Source: Sternotherus odoratus (Eukaryota; Chordata; Testudines; Kinosternidae). From it: 64,000 nucleotides of DNA. The notes beneath the pieces are model-generated. The model did no database searches and was not told the DNA's origin. It was given only the letters and a program-made list of their open reading frames with translations. This document shows, piece by piece, positions 45,315-55,316 of this stretch. The DNA lies in the NCBI GenBank assembly GCA_032164245.1, contig JAVMKO010000002.1, forward strand, positions 94,749,340 through 94,813,339, read 5' to 3'. Position numbers and translations under genes: made by a program. Within the stretch, counting starts at the first letter, position 1. Each line of letters opens with the position of its first letter.

Positions 45315-46635
45315 GGTGTCAAGTAATCTAATAAAGGCAATTCAAACTGGGAAAAAAAGTCCATTAATAGCCCTTCGAATGCTGTTTTGTGATCTTGACA
45401 TTCCATCTGAACCTTCTTTAATGAGGCCAAATTAAGAACTGTATTGATTCAATGTCTGAGCTGGAATGCCCTGAACAAAATTGTTTTTTTCCCCTCTCCA
45501 CAGCCTCATACAAGCCTGATTATTTCACTAGAGACGTGAGATCAGTCCTGGAAATATGTTTTGAGCTTATTAAAAGGCTTTCTTAAAGCTGGCACATACA
45601 AGCAATGATCAATGAGAGCCTGGCACCAGTACACTGAACCACATTGTGCCGGGCATAATATTGATGTTCACTGAATACTTACAGCATTAAGCAATGGTTC
45701 ATTTAATTGAAAAAAAAAAGAGCGTTGGAAAATGCTTTAAAGCGGAGGTGATAAGTAAAATACTGCACAACAAATCATCTAATTTTTGACATAATATAAA
45801 TCTGTCATTTCAAAAGGACGAGAACCAGTGATAAATGTCAGGTATGGGACCTGTATGAAAAGTTCTGCATGGAACTGGCAAATAAACCCAATGGGTTTTG
45901 GTGATGTTATCTTGTACATTTTTTTCCCTTAAGAAAGAGGAAATTTTCAGTAACCAGAGTGATTCAGAATAGCATCAAATAACTGCATGAATGTGCCTGA
46001 CATTGGCCCTTGCATACTACAGTGGTTGGTGCATTAGGAATATGTAGATAAATAAGCACCTTTTGCATTTGTTCCAGAGCTCAGATAAATAAGTAGCAAT
46101 AGTACAGTATTCTTTCACTGCAGGAGGTCCCCATTTTACTAACAGTTCTACTAACCAGTCTTAGTTTTTGCTAGTTTTTTTTTTTTACTGATGCATTCAT
46201 TTCTAATCCCATTTGAGTACCTGTTGATGAGATTAATGGTTCAGCATCTAAAACACTTGTTTAAGATGTGGACAGAATTATATCAGCTATGCACATTTGT
46301 GGTCTACAGTTTAAAAATTGCCCTTTGAGAGACACAGGGAAAGAACTGCATGGAATAATACACTTTAAGATGCTAGTGAGCAGCTTGGTAACCTTCCCTC
46401 TGGCATTTAGTAGTTGTCATTTAAAAAGCAGCTTTTACTGATTTACACTATTTGAGTATATTGTGGTATTGTCTTTTCTAAGTATAGCCGTCAAACACTG
46501 CATGGCGATAAAAAGTACATTTTTAAGGACCATCATAGACAGATTTTAAGTGATTACAAGAAATAAAGCATAAAAGTCAGAATTAGTTACAAGAAAACAA
46601 AAGTAAAATGCAACTAATGCCTAACTTAACAAAAC
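45315..46635. other. Non-coding stretch, possibly conserved
   Basis: No repeat or coding motif is recognised. The part 45560-46050 is repeat-free and AT-rich and may be a conserved non-coding element. This is inferred from texture only. Confidence 0.4.
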
Positions 46636-46638
46636 TAA

Positions 46639-47989
46639 GAGTAAGGTTACACTTACCGGATTATAGCGCTTTTGGTTGTAGCGGTACCCATATACCGCAA
46701 TAGGTATTGCGCTATAGGATGACTGGCGTGGCCACATTTGCGGCAGTTGTTGCGGCACAGGGAGTGGTGCATTCTGGGCAGCTATCCCAGCATTCAGCTT
46801 GGTGCAACGTGCTTTTGAAACTAGGGGGGCTAGGGGGAACGGGGAACGTGTGCGTAGGGAGGGAACTTCAGGCTGTCAGTGACTTTTCCTTAGAGAAAAC
46901 TGACAGGCTCTGTATTTAAGTCACACAGCTCTGTCCGTAAGCATTTCCAGTGGTTATTTGGTGTGAGTTGTAAGAGAGAAACTGAAAAGGTACTTCCGCA
47001 TTCTTTCTCCCGTTTTCAAAACAACACTCAGTCATTTGCCTTTAATGGCTTGTTAATTGCCTTAAATGGCTCGGAGACGTGCCAGAGATCCCTTATCGCG
47101 TAATGTCTGATTACACTGGCCCTAACACACTACAGGGAATACGCAAAAGCCCTTATCACCGAGGGCATGGTTAGACTGGCGCTTTATAGCGCTAAAACCC
47201 TCCAGGAGCGCTATAATTCTCTAACCTTACACACTGGCAAGGGACATTTTGCGCAACAAGTCTCCCTTTAAAGAGCAACTTGTAAACCTCCTCTCCGAGA
47301 GTGATAAGGCTTTTTGCGCTAGTGCTATAGCGCAACGGTGCAAATGTGACCACCCATGAATCACTCATTACGCTGTAAGGGATCTCTGGCACGCCTCCGA
47401 GCCATGTAAGGCAATCAACAAGCCATGTAAGGCAAATGACGTCAAGTGTTGTTTTGAAAACGGGAGGAAGAATGCGGAAGTACCTTTTCAGTTTCTCTCT
47501 TAAAACTCACAGCAAATAACCACTGGAAATGCTGATGGACCGAGCTGTGTGACTTCAATGCAGAGCCTGTCAGTTTCCTCTAAGGAAAAGTCACTGACAG
47601 CCTGAACTTGTCTCCCTGCCTACATGTTCCCCGTTCCCCCTCACCCCCCTCCTTTGCAAAGCACGTTGCACCCAGCTGAATGCTGGGATACCTGCCCATA
47701 ATTCACCACTCCCTGTGCCGCCAGAAGCGCTGGAAATGTGTCCATGCTGTAGCGCTGAAGGGTCTAATGTGCACAGGCTCTAGCGCGATACCTATTGCGC
47801 TAAATGGGATGCGCTATAAACAAACGCGGTACAATTCTGTAGTGTAACCTTACCCTCGGAGAGGTGGTTTTATAGTTGCACTTTAAACAGAGACTTTTTG
47901 CGCAAAATGTGCCTTGACTGTGTAAGGTTAGAGAGTTATAGCGCTCCTGGAGGGTTTTAGCGCTATAAAGCACCAGTCTAACCAAGCCC
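46639..47989 (+). mobile_element. Harbinger-like MITE (family H), copy A, split by an inverted copy B
   Basis: The left end GAGTAAGGTTACACTTAC and the right end, in reverse complement GGGCTTGGTTAGACTGG, form the terminal inverted repeat with TATAGCGCT words inside. TAA flanks both sides (46636-46638 and 47990-47992), the three-base TSD of PIF/Harbinger elements. The interior matches the copy at 19757-20524. Its sequence runs 46639-47162, is interrupted by copy B, and resumes at 47856 with GGAGAGGTGGTTTTATAG. There is no coding capacity. Confidence 0.88.
47163..47855 (-). mobile_element. Harbinger-like MITE (family H), copy B, inverted inside copy A
   Basis: It starts GGGCATGGTTAGACTGGCGC and ends GTGTAACCTTACCC, the reverse complement of the family left end. 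Its interior is copy A backwards (for example AAGGCAATCAACAAGCCATG and AGCTGAATGCTGGGATACC). Because it sits directly after the left part of copy A, the two form an inverted repeat with arms of about 500 bases. Inserted after copy A. Confidence 0.88.
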
Positions 47990-47992
47990 TAA

Positions 47993-48454
47993 GTGAATTC
48001 AAGGCAAAGGTCTCTCTCACCATGTCTTATCAATCTTACTGGCTGATCTTTCAGTCAAGATCTCTTCCCCCAGTCCAATGCTGCTTCCCTTGTTCTTCAG
48101 GTGGTTTTGATGCTGTGGGTAGAGAGAAAGGGAGACACTATTTGGGGCACTTCCTCTCTCTATGTACAGTTCTTTCTCCTCTTTGTAAGTCCTACAGTCG
48201 AGGTTCAGGAGACAAAAGTTTATGTGGGTGGGATCTCCAAGTTGTTCCTTTGTGAAGATGTAGATTTTTTTCACACACACCCTCTTTCTGGCCAAAGAAT
48301 AGTCACTTAAAGACTTGATGGCTCATTTAATCTTGTTGACACCTGGCTGAGGCATTGACTAGCCTTTTGCCTCTGAGGAACTGGTTTGTGACTTCCTCCC
48401 TCCACCCCCCAGTGTGCCTAGTAATACCATATGGTTATAAGATTCCACTATGCA
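47993..48454. other. Non-coding gap
   Basis: Nothing recognised. It may belong to the same LTR-type element as the next block. Confidence 0.4.
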
Positions 48455-48592
48455 TATAATGCTGCAACACATTTTACCAGGACAGTAATGATCAGCAAAT
48501 TGTGGTGATACTTCACAAGGCATACTTTGTATACGATTTATCATAGTTGGTATGAACAGGTGAATATGGGGATACAGACTATCATACCCACC
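48455..48592 (-). mobile_element. LTR fragment related to the element at 3562-4713
   Basis: GATACTTCACAAGGCATACTTTGT and TATGAACAGGTG...GATACAGACTATC correspond, in reverse complement, to the first 130 bases of the LTR at 3562 (ACAATGTATGCCTTGCATGG and CACCCTGTACTCC). No other end or TSD is seen. Confidence 0.45.
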
Positions 48593-49669
48593 CAAGGGCC
48601 CAAACCTCTTCAGCCTTTCATCTGCTCAACCCTCCTTTTTATCTGCAATCCACAAAATGCTTTGAAATCTATCATGTAACCCAAATTTCACTATACTCTC
48701 CACCTGCAAGGGATTGTGGGACATGGGAGCCACAGGATAATTTTTCAGCCACTCTTGTGAATTGCACACTAAATCAAGCTGAGAATCACTGTTGAAAGCT
48801 AAGCATAGAATTGAGACAACCATAGCCTAGTTCCTGTTGACTAGTTAGGAAGATGTCAGCTCTGCTATTTGAGCAGAAAGGGACTATAGATTATAAGAGT
48901 TCCTTCCAGTTCAATTTCAATTTATGATAATGTGTATATGGTTTGTCCGGTTACCTGATTAGACGGAGTCTGTTGAATGGGTAAATCTGGCCTACTGTCT
49001 GTCCATAAATTAGAGAGTGCAATTTATTATATTTATCTGAAAGCAATACTGGCACTAAGAAAGCTAGCACAATAAACATGCTACCTGGCCACTGCTCAAT
49101 TACAAATTACAGAGAGTCTTTAATACATTCAATAGGCTGACATGTTTTCCTTCTATTAATAAGGTCTTAACAGGTGCTGTGGAGAGGGGAGTCCCCTCAC
49201 TAACCAAATCAGTGTAATTGAGTTGGCTGGTCTTCCTTTCTCTCTGTTCTGTTTATGGTAAAACATCCCAAAGCTGGCATATTGCTGAGTGTGCATGTCC
49301 TCCAGGTACTCTGCTCTGTGGATAAGGCCGTGGCTGCCTAGATCTTTCCCAGAATTCACTGACTAAAAACATGGTTAGATGGCATGACGGGTGTTTGGCA
49401 GATGGCTGTGTTGTGAAATAAGCTTCACCACATTCGTTTTAATTGAATCAGAGAATTCATGGCCAGTTTATAAATAGGGTTGTTATGACTTAGGCGCAAA
49501 AGGACAGCTGCACTGATCGGTCTTGATTTGTGTCTCTCACACACACCAGTTTTATACCAATCTCTAGTGACTTCAACAGAATTACTTCTGAATTAAATCT
49601 GTATAGAGCCATAAAAATTGCATGACTTTAACTAAATAATTTTCTAAATCAATGTTGTTAAATTAGTGG
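48593..49669. other. Non-coding stretch, nothing recognised
   Basis: No coding or repeat features recognised. Confidence 0.5.
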
Positions 49670-49837
49670 AACTCTTCCCTTCCGTTAAATTGGTTTAAGA
49701 ATGGCTCAGATTGATGTAGCTTGATTCAATAAAACAATCTGAGTGTCCACACTAAATGAATTGCATCAATTTAACTAAATTGATTTAGAACATGATCTTC
49801 TTATAACTGTGCAATTCCGGAGAGTAGACCAGCCTTA
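49670..49837 (-). mobile_element. MITE fragment (TCTACACT group)
   Basis: The right side, in reverse complement, begins AAGGCTGGTCTACTCTCCGG and is followed by TAAATCAATTTAGTTAAATT, as in turtle MITEs of this group. The other end is not clear. Confidence 0.5.
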
Positions 49838-50039
49838 AGTGAGTGGAGAGTTGGGCCCATATTGTCAATGAGCATGTAGCCTGACTGCAGGATCCAGGCC
49901 TGGGATATTTTTGGAGCATTCCTTTGTTGTTTATGCACATTTTTCATATTTTATGTAGAAGATATGAGTAGGAAGAATGATATAAGAACAGTGGTACAGT
50001 AACAGTAGTAGTAGTTTTTAATTGTTTAAAATAGATATG

Positions 50040-50510
50040 ATTTTTCAACATTTGTTTTCAACCCAAATTGGGCCAAAAAGTCAAAATATAAGCATTTGTA
50101 ACAAATTACATTTTTTTATTTAAAAAAAATTATTTGGAAACATTGAAACATTTCATTCTGGTTTGAACTGAATTGAAACATTTAGTTTTGAGTTTGATAT
50201 TAAACTCCATCTGCCTCTAGTGCCTCATGGAAGTTGTAGTTTGGGTGCTTCATACTCCCAACTTTGGACCAGGCTCCCCGGCTGGACTACCTGTCCCATG
50301 ATGCACCCTCTGTCATGTAAATAAGACGAAGAAGACTAGTAGCACCTTAGAGACTAACCAGTTTATTTCAGCATAAGCTTGGTGCTACTAGTCTTCCTCA
50401 TCTTATTTACGGATACAGACTAACATGGCTGCTAATCTTAAACCTCTGTCATGTAACGCCCTTCCCATAATATAGCATGTAGCTTGGTTAGAGGGGAGAC
50501 CACATTGCAT
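50040..50510 (+). mobile_element. Possible hAT-like non-autonomous element, split by a palindromic retroposon
   Basis: A/T-rich AAACATTTCATTCTGG and GAATTGAAACATT words are followed by TGGACTACCTGTCCCATGAT, a combination seen in turtle MITEs. The boundaries and TSD are not determined. The retroposon at 50321-50442 lies within it, flanked by its 14-base duplication. Confidence 0.35.
50321..50442 (+). mobile_element. Palindromic retroposon copy 4, perfect 14-bp TSD
   Basis: CCTCTGTCATGTAA is duplicated exactly at 50307-50320 and 50443-50456. Inside, GAAGACTAGTAGCACC near the left is mirrored by GGTGCTACTAGTCTTCC on the right. GCATAAGCT lies at the junction and CAGACTAACATGGCTGCT at the constant right end. 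The left arm is truncated. The hammerhead-like segment has been lost in this copy. The long TSD supports retroposition by target-primed reverse transcription rather than a DNA transposase. Confidence 0.85.
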
Positions 50511-51870
50511 CACTGGAGATTGTGGTCTGATGAAGAAGCCCAAATCAAGAGGAGAGAGAGGATGATGTTATAAAAGAGAGAAAGTTTACAGCCCAATAAC
50601 CTTACAATGAATCCCATTAGCAGATGGTCAGTTCCATAACATTTAAGACCAGAACCCGAAGGTAACAAGAAGCCCAGCCAAGGAGATGCAAATTGCAATA
50701 GTCAATGAGACACACAGTGACCTAATACCTGTTCCCTCTCCCTGAAAACTGAGGTGGGAGGGAAATGGCTCAGTAGCCCTATAGGAAAGCCCAGAAGTAT
50801 ACGGTCAGACAGCCAATGTACCCCAGCTATATGTGGTTTATTGGAACAAATCACATGCTCTGCCAATATTTCTGGGTACATTCATCCAGTTATGGAACTT
50901 TGTAACTTGCTCAGTCCCCAGTTACAAATTAGAGTGACAAGTGGCGAAGATGTTGAAGAGAGGGAAACTTTTTTTGCTGAATCTAATTCATGCATTTACA
51001 TTTGTAGCACAATGGTGGTAATTGGATGGCTGCTTTTATTTTTCCTCAGTAATGATCCAATCCCTGCACTCGGATAAACGACAGGCTTTGGGCTTCATAG
51101 TTAGTCCCCTTGGAAACCAGATTATTGCCATGTAAAATAGAGCACTCCAGTTATCCACTATATAGTTTCAATTGTTGTGCTTAACCACTTAGCAACAAAA
51201 GATGTATTGTCCATTATGACATGTACAATTTGGGTTGATCATTTAAAGGGGACCTGCAATTTTTTTTTAAATTTCAGTCAATAGCCTATACTTCAGCAAT
51301 ACATTTGGATAAGCCCCCAAAAAATTATCAGAAGGGCATTCAGCATGTTATTACTATACAGTGTAACCTGTGTGTTAGACCATTTTTAAAGTACTCCCTG
51401 TCCTAAGTGATCACTCCATAGTATCCATACCCAGCATTGGATTTCCTGTATTAAAGATCTGATTTAAAGCCCACTGAAGTCAGTGAAATGATGCATGGAT
51501 TTCAGTGGGCTTTGGATCAGACCATCTCTCCAACATGACCAGAGATCACTGGGAATTGTCCAGGTATAGCATCACTCTATACCAGGAGACCAGAGTTGGA
51601 TTTCAGTGTCCTTAAGGCACATATTATATACACACAGCAGGTACCCAGGGAACTTCATGCACTGCATCTGTCTGGGATTTTACCGTATATTAAAACACCA
51701 GACAGCAGTTAAAGAATAAACTTCTCGTTTTTGTATCCCCTCCCTCCAAGATACCTGGTGGGGTAAGCTATTATTTCCAACAAAAATTACCTTCTACTTA
51801 GTTTTTAAAAAGTAAGTATGTGTATTTCAAGCATTTTATAAAATTAAAAGCATTTCTGTTACCACTAGGG
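50511..51870. other. Non-coding stretch, nothing recognised
   Basis: No repeats or coding motifs recognised. Confidence 0.5.
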
Positions 51871-51995
51871 TTATTTGTCATTTATATTGCTGTGGTGTTC
51901 AAAGGCTCCCACCAGGATTGGGGGGGACCTTGTGTTAGACACTGTACAAACACAGAGGAAGACACAATCCATGCCCAAAGAGCTCCAATCTAAGT
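51871..51995 (-). repeat. Conserved MIR-like SINE tail
   Basis: GTTAGACACTGTACAAACAC, GCCCAAAGAGCTCCAATC and the preceding CTCCCACCAGGATTG correspond to the minus-strand tail shared by sauropsid MIR-like SINEs. Confidence 0.5.
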
Positions 51996-52570
51996 ACATT
52001 CTTGTTGGTTATCATAATCTTAGTACATATGCTTCACAACTCAGAGATAGATGTAGATTTCATTTTAAAAAATTAGAGTGTGTACTTTTCAAAATAAATC
52101 ACTTTTAAAAAAACTTCCAGATTAGTTTCACAGCTATATCAGAAAATGAATGATTGGTTATTTCGTTTACCAAACAAAGGTAATTGAAGCAGATATTTAG
52201 GAAGTCACTGGGAGGTGAACTATCTTCAATTCAACAGGTTAATGATTGGTTTTCTTGCCATACTGTATTAGGAGGAGGAGGAGATCACCAGACAAACATT
52301 TACATTGTTTTATTTAACTAAAACAACAACATTATGTATCTGGATTTTTTTGTTCAACAGAAAACATAATATTTTAACAAAACAAGCATGTAAATTTTTT
52401 GAATTTTGTTAAACCTTCAAGTTTTTTAAAATCATGTTTGTTTATTTAAAAATTATTTTTAAATAAAATAGTTAAATGAAATAGTTTTTAAAAAACAAAC
52501 AAATCAACTGTCAGCCACATCAACATTGCAAAACTTAAAATATTGGCTTCTGCAGCTGTCGTCTTCACCT
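51996..52570. other. AT-rich stretch, probably the 3' part of a decayed hAT transposon
   Basis: It follows the hAT transposase stop codon on the minus strand and is rich in TTTAAAA words. No terminal inverted repeat is identified. Confidence 0.35.
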
Positions 52571-52855
52571 TCATTTTCCTGTTTTGTTCATAATCTGGAA
52601 ATGAAAAGCAAGCTTTCCTGCTTTTTCAGATCCCAAACGATTTCTCAGTTTGGAATGAATTAATCTAAAGGAAGAAAATATTCTTTCTATACCAGCAAAA
52701 GAAGCTACTGCTTTTAAAAGTGAAATTATCACTTCAACAGTCTCTGAATCCAAGTGCTTAAGTGACTTCCACCAGTTCACTGGTGTGACTTTCTTTAAAA
52801 CACCAGCAGTAAATATATATTTCTTGAATGTTTGTTTCTTTTTCCCGAACTGGGT
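52571..52855 (-). pseudogene. hAT transposase C-terminal (dimerisation) domain fragment
   Basis: A minus-strand frame open from a stop at 52856-52858 to a stop just below 52571 encodes about 94 residues. The core reads VNWWKSLKHL, then LLKAVASFAGIERIFSSF, then RLIHSKLRNRLGSEKAGKL. This is the hAT C-terminal pattern: W near the start, a P/A-S-x-x-ER-x-F-S block, and K-x-R-N-R-L before the end. Hosts use this fold for dimerisation of the transposase. The catalytic region and zinc finger are not found upstream, and no intron or start signal is visible, so it is an isolated exon-sized remnant. It is well preserved for a dead copy. A domesticated hAT-derived exon cannot be excluded. Confidence 0.8.
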
Positions 52856-53620
52856 CTATAATGGCAGCAGGCTGTAAAAGAGGTTTTGCCTTCTAGTGAG
52901 AGAATGGTATGGTAGATCTCAAATCCATGAAAGCTACACTCAGCTAGACCTCAAGACTTCTGGAATATGCTGCTCAAAAAGTTTTACTATTGTTTCTACT
53001 GCCTATCCATCCCTTCTCACATTTATCTCCAGACTACTTCTCTTTGCCCAGATCAATTTTGCCCCCAACTATCTTCTATTCATTGCACTTTTTGAAACTT
53101 TACACTTTTAGAGAGATGTAAGGGATTGACTCTGTGTACAGCCTCTGTCTACACACATTTGCAGAGGCCACACACCAGTGTTCACTGGTCAAGACAACTG
53201 CAGCTCCTTTACACTGTTGTCTCACTAACACTTATATCCCATATACTATATATTTCATGTGTTTCCAGTCATGCTGTTCAAAAGAAATGAAACATGGTAT
53301 TCAAATTTCATTTAAAAGGCCAAAGCAGCAGGTACAAGGTTGTCCACCCAGTGCAAATGGGATCTGGGAATTCCTGCCATGAATCCAGCATAATTTAGTT
53401 TTTGTCAGGTGCAAATCCTATGGGATTTTCTGATTTAGAGGAGAATTATTCCCTTCGCAAGATCAAAAAGTGTTTGTTTTTCTCTTTTAATATGGCAAAT
53501 ACTCTTCTTATTGGACTCTTGCAGCCATAAATCAAACAATCAATGTCTTATTCTGTTCCCCAATAGTTACTTTGAAGGCAGCATCCAAAGAATCAATGTC
53601 TCTTATCCCAGTAAAACCAA
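52856..53620. other. Non-coding stretch, nothing recognised
   Basis: No further transposase motifs were found on the minus strand upstream of the hAT fragment. Confidence 0.5.
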
Positions 53621-53679
53621 TCCTAATTAATTATATTTTCCAAGGGAAAAAACAGTACAACTTTGTACATTATTAATTA

Positions 53680-54124
53680 CTAGTGTAAAAGCCCGTGTAC
53701 ACGGGCCAACGGTAACAGCTCGCGGCCCCCCCACTCGCTCAGCTCTCTCCCCCCTCCAAGGCCCCCCCACTCGCTCAGCCCCCCTCCCCTCCAAGGCCCC
53801 CCCGCTCTCTCAGCCCTCCTCCCTCCCACTCCAAGGGCCCCCCCGCTCTCCCAGCTCCCTTCCCCCACTCCAAGGACCCCCCTGCTTGCTCAGCACCCCT
53901 CCCCCTACTCCAAGGGCCCCCTGCCTGCGCCTCCTGTGCCCAGCCACCCTCCTGCCCGCGCTCCCTGAGCCCCCTGATCCAGACCCTGCTTCCCTCTTGG
54001 CGGCGCACACGCGGTGGCCATGTTGTGCTGCCGAACTACACCTCCCAGCATGCCGTTTGTCCGGGCCATCTCTACTGCGCATGACGGCTTCACACAAACT
54101 TCCCTAGCCTTTTATTATATAGGA
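53680..54124 (-). mobile_element. Helitron (445 bp, non-autonomous) with the same minisatellite as 28159-29731
   Basis: Read on the minus strand, it begins TCCTATATAATAAAAGG and ends with a perfect 16-base hairpin (GCCCGTGTACACGGGC, 53691-53706), then seven bases and CTAG (53680-53683). The flanks are A before TC and T after CTAG, the Helitron AT target. The interior has GTTCGGCAGCACAACATGG on the minus strand and a C-rich array at 53709-53930. Ends, hairpin and target are all textbook. It encodes no Rep/helicase. Confidence 0.93.
53709..53930. repeat. C-rich minisatellite shared with the Helitron at 28159
   Basis: Units contain CCCCACTCGCTCAGCTCTCT and CCCCCTCCAAGG, recognisably the unit of 28435-29700. 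It reads the same way on the plus strand although this Helitron is in the opposite orientation. Confidence 0.85.
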
Positions 54125-54198
54125 TATTTTCCAAGGGAAAAATTCCTAATTAATTTTATTTTCCAAGGGAAAAAACAGTAAAACTTTGTACATTAACT

Positions 54199-54669
54199 GT
54201 ACATTACTCCACTGCTCAGAAGCAAACTTAGTTCCAAGGGTTTTCCCAACCCTCTGAATTATGACAGAGCCGAACAGTTGCTAGTGGTTGTCCTCAAAGG
54301 TGATTTCATATTGGGAAACTTTACTGTCCATCGCATGCAGTTGTTTTAGTGTATAAATCCCCTTTGGATCCCATGGAACTTCTGGCTGGCCATTTATAAT
54401 TTACAAAGTTTGTTCCCCGAGAGTCTCATTTTCTGCAGCACAGAAAAAACCCTTCTAAACTGGAAAAAGATTTCTCAAAGCATTGTTCCCATGCTGAAAA
54501 TCAATGTTTTGGTTAATTTTGTACAGGGGAAAGAAAAACAAGCAAGAATGAACAATTAAATCAACACTTCCTGGGCTCTGCAGGACCATTTTTGAACTTT
54601 CTCCCTGGAAGAACTCAAAATGGTGGATTCAGGGTTGACTGAATCAGCCTTTGAATTATCCCACACCAC
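54199..54669. other. Non-coding gap
   Basis: Nothing recognised. Confidence 0.5.
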
Positions 54670-55316
54670 ACGATCTATAGCAAGTTTCTAGGAGCACAGA
54701 GAGAGGTTTCTTACTCCTGAAGGAGACAGGATGGAAATAAAATCTTCTTTTTTAAAATTGCTTTTGGGTGAGAACAGTCTGGATTCATTCTCTTTGTAAC
54801 CCCCTTTCAGGTAGTTGAAAGGAGCTATCAAATCTCCCCTCATTCTTCTCTTCTGCAGACTAAACAAACCCAGTTCCCTCAGCCTCTCCTCATAAATCAT
54901 GTACTCCAGGCCTCTAATAATTTTTGTTGCCCTCCTCTGGACTCTTTCCAATTTTTCCACATCTTTCTTGTAGTGTGGGCCCCAAAACTGGACACAGTAC
55001 TCCAGATGAGGCCTCATCAATGTCAAATAGAGGGGAATGATCACGTCCTTCGATCTGCTGGCAATGCCCCTACTTGTACAGCCCAAAATGCCATTAGCCT
55101 TCTTGGCAACAAGGACACACTTTTGACTCATATCCAGCTTCTCATCCACTGTAATCCCTAGGTCCTTTTCTGCAGAACTGCTGCCTAGCCATTCGGTCCC
55201 TAATCTGTAGCAGTGCATGAGATTCTTCCGTCCTAAATGCAGGACTCTGCACTTGTTCTTGCAATCTAACACCACCTGAAGCCAATTTGTAATTAACTCT
55301 GAGAGAAGCATGAGAG
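54670..55316 (-). mobile_element. CR1 LINE, 5'-truncated, minus strand
   Basis: The element covers the 3' end of the reverse-transcriptase ORF. It lacks everything upstream of the thumb region, as is usual for CR1 copies cut short during insertion. It is much better preserved than the other CR1 pieces here, so it is the youngest of them. Confidence 0.9.
54688..55311 (-). pseudogene. CR1 ORF2 C-terminal piece (207 residues, open)
   Basis: The frame carries the reverse-transcriptase region after the palm in family order: [10 protein letters not shown], then [60 protein letters not shown] and [20 protein letters not shown]. No catalytic motif lies in the piece. The upstream boundary at 55311-55316 is the truncation point, so the first methionine is not a real start. 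The C-terminus (after about residue 185) departs from the usual CR1 ending, pointing to a late frameshift. No host function is implied. Confidence 0.92.

Larger units (their letters stand above)
53621..54198. repeat. Local duplication flanking a Helitron
   Basis: TCCTAATTAATTATATTTTCC and the following CAAGGGAAAAAACAGTACAA occur at 53621-53675 and again, with few changes, at 54144-54196. A third partial copy of TATTTTCCAAGGGAAAAA lies at 54125. The Helitron (53680-54124) sits inside the duplicated block, so duplication and insertion happened close together. Confidence 0.75.

Noticed and set aside
54973..55161. Plus-strand frame across the CR1 piece
   Set aside because: It is antisense to the recognisable CR1 reverse-transcriptase frame.
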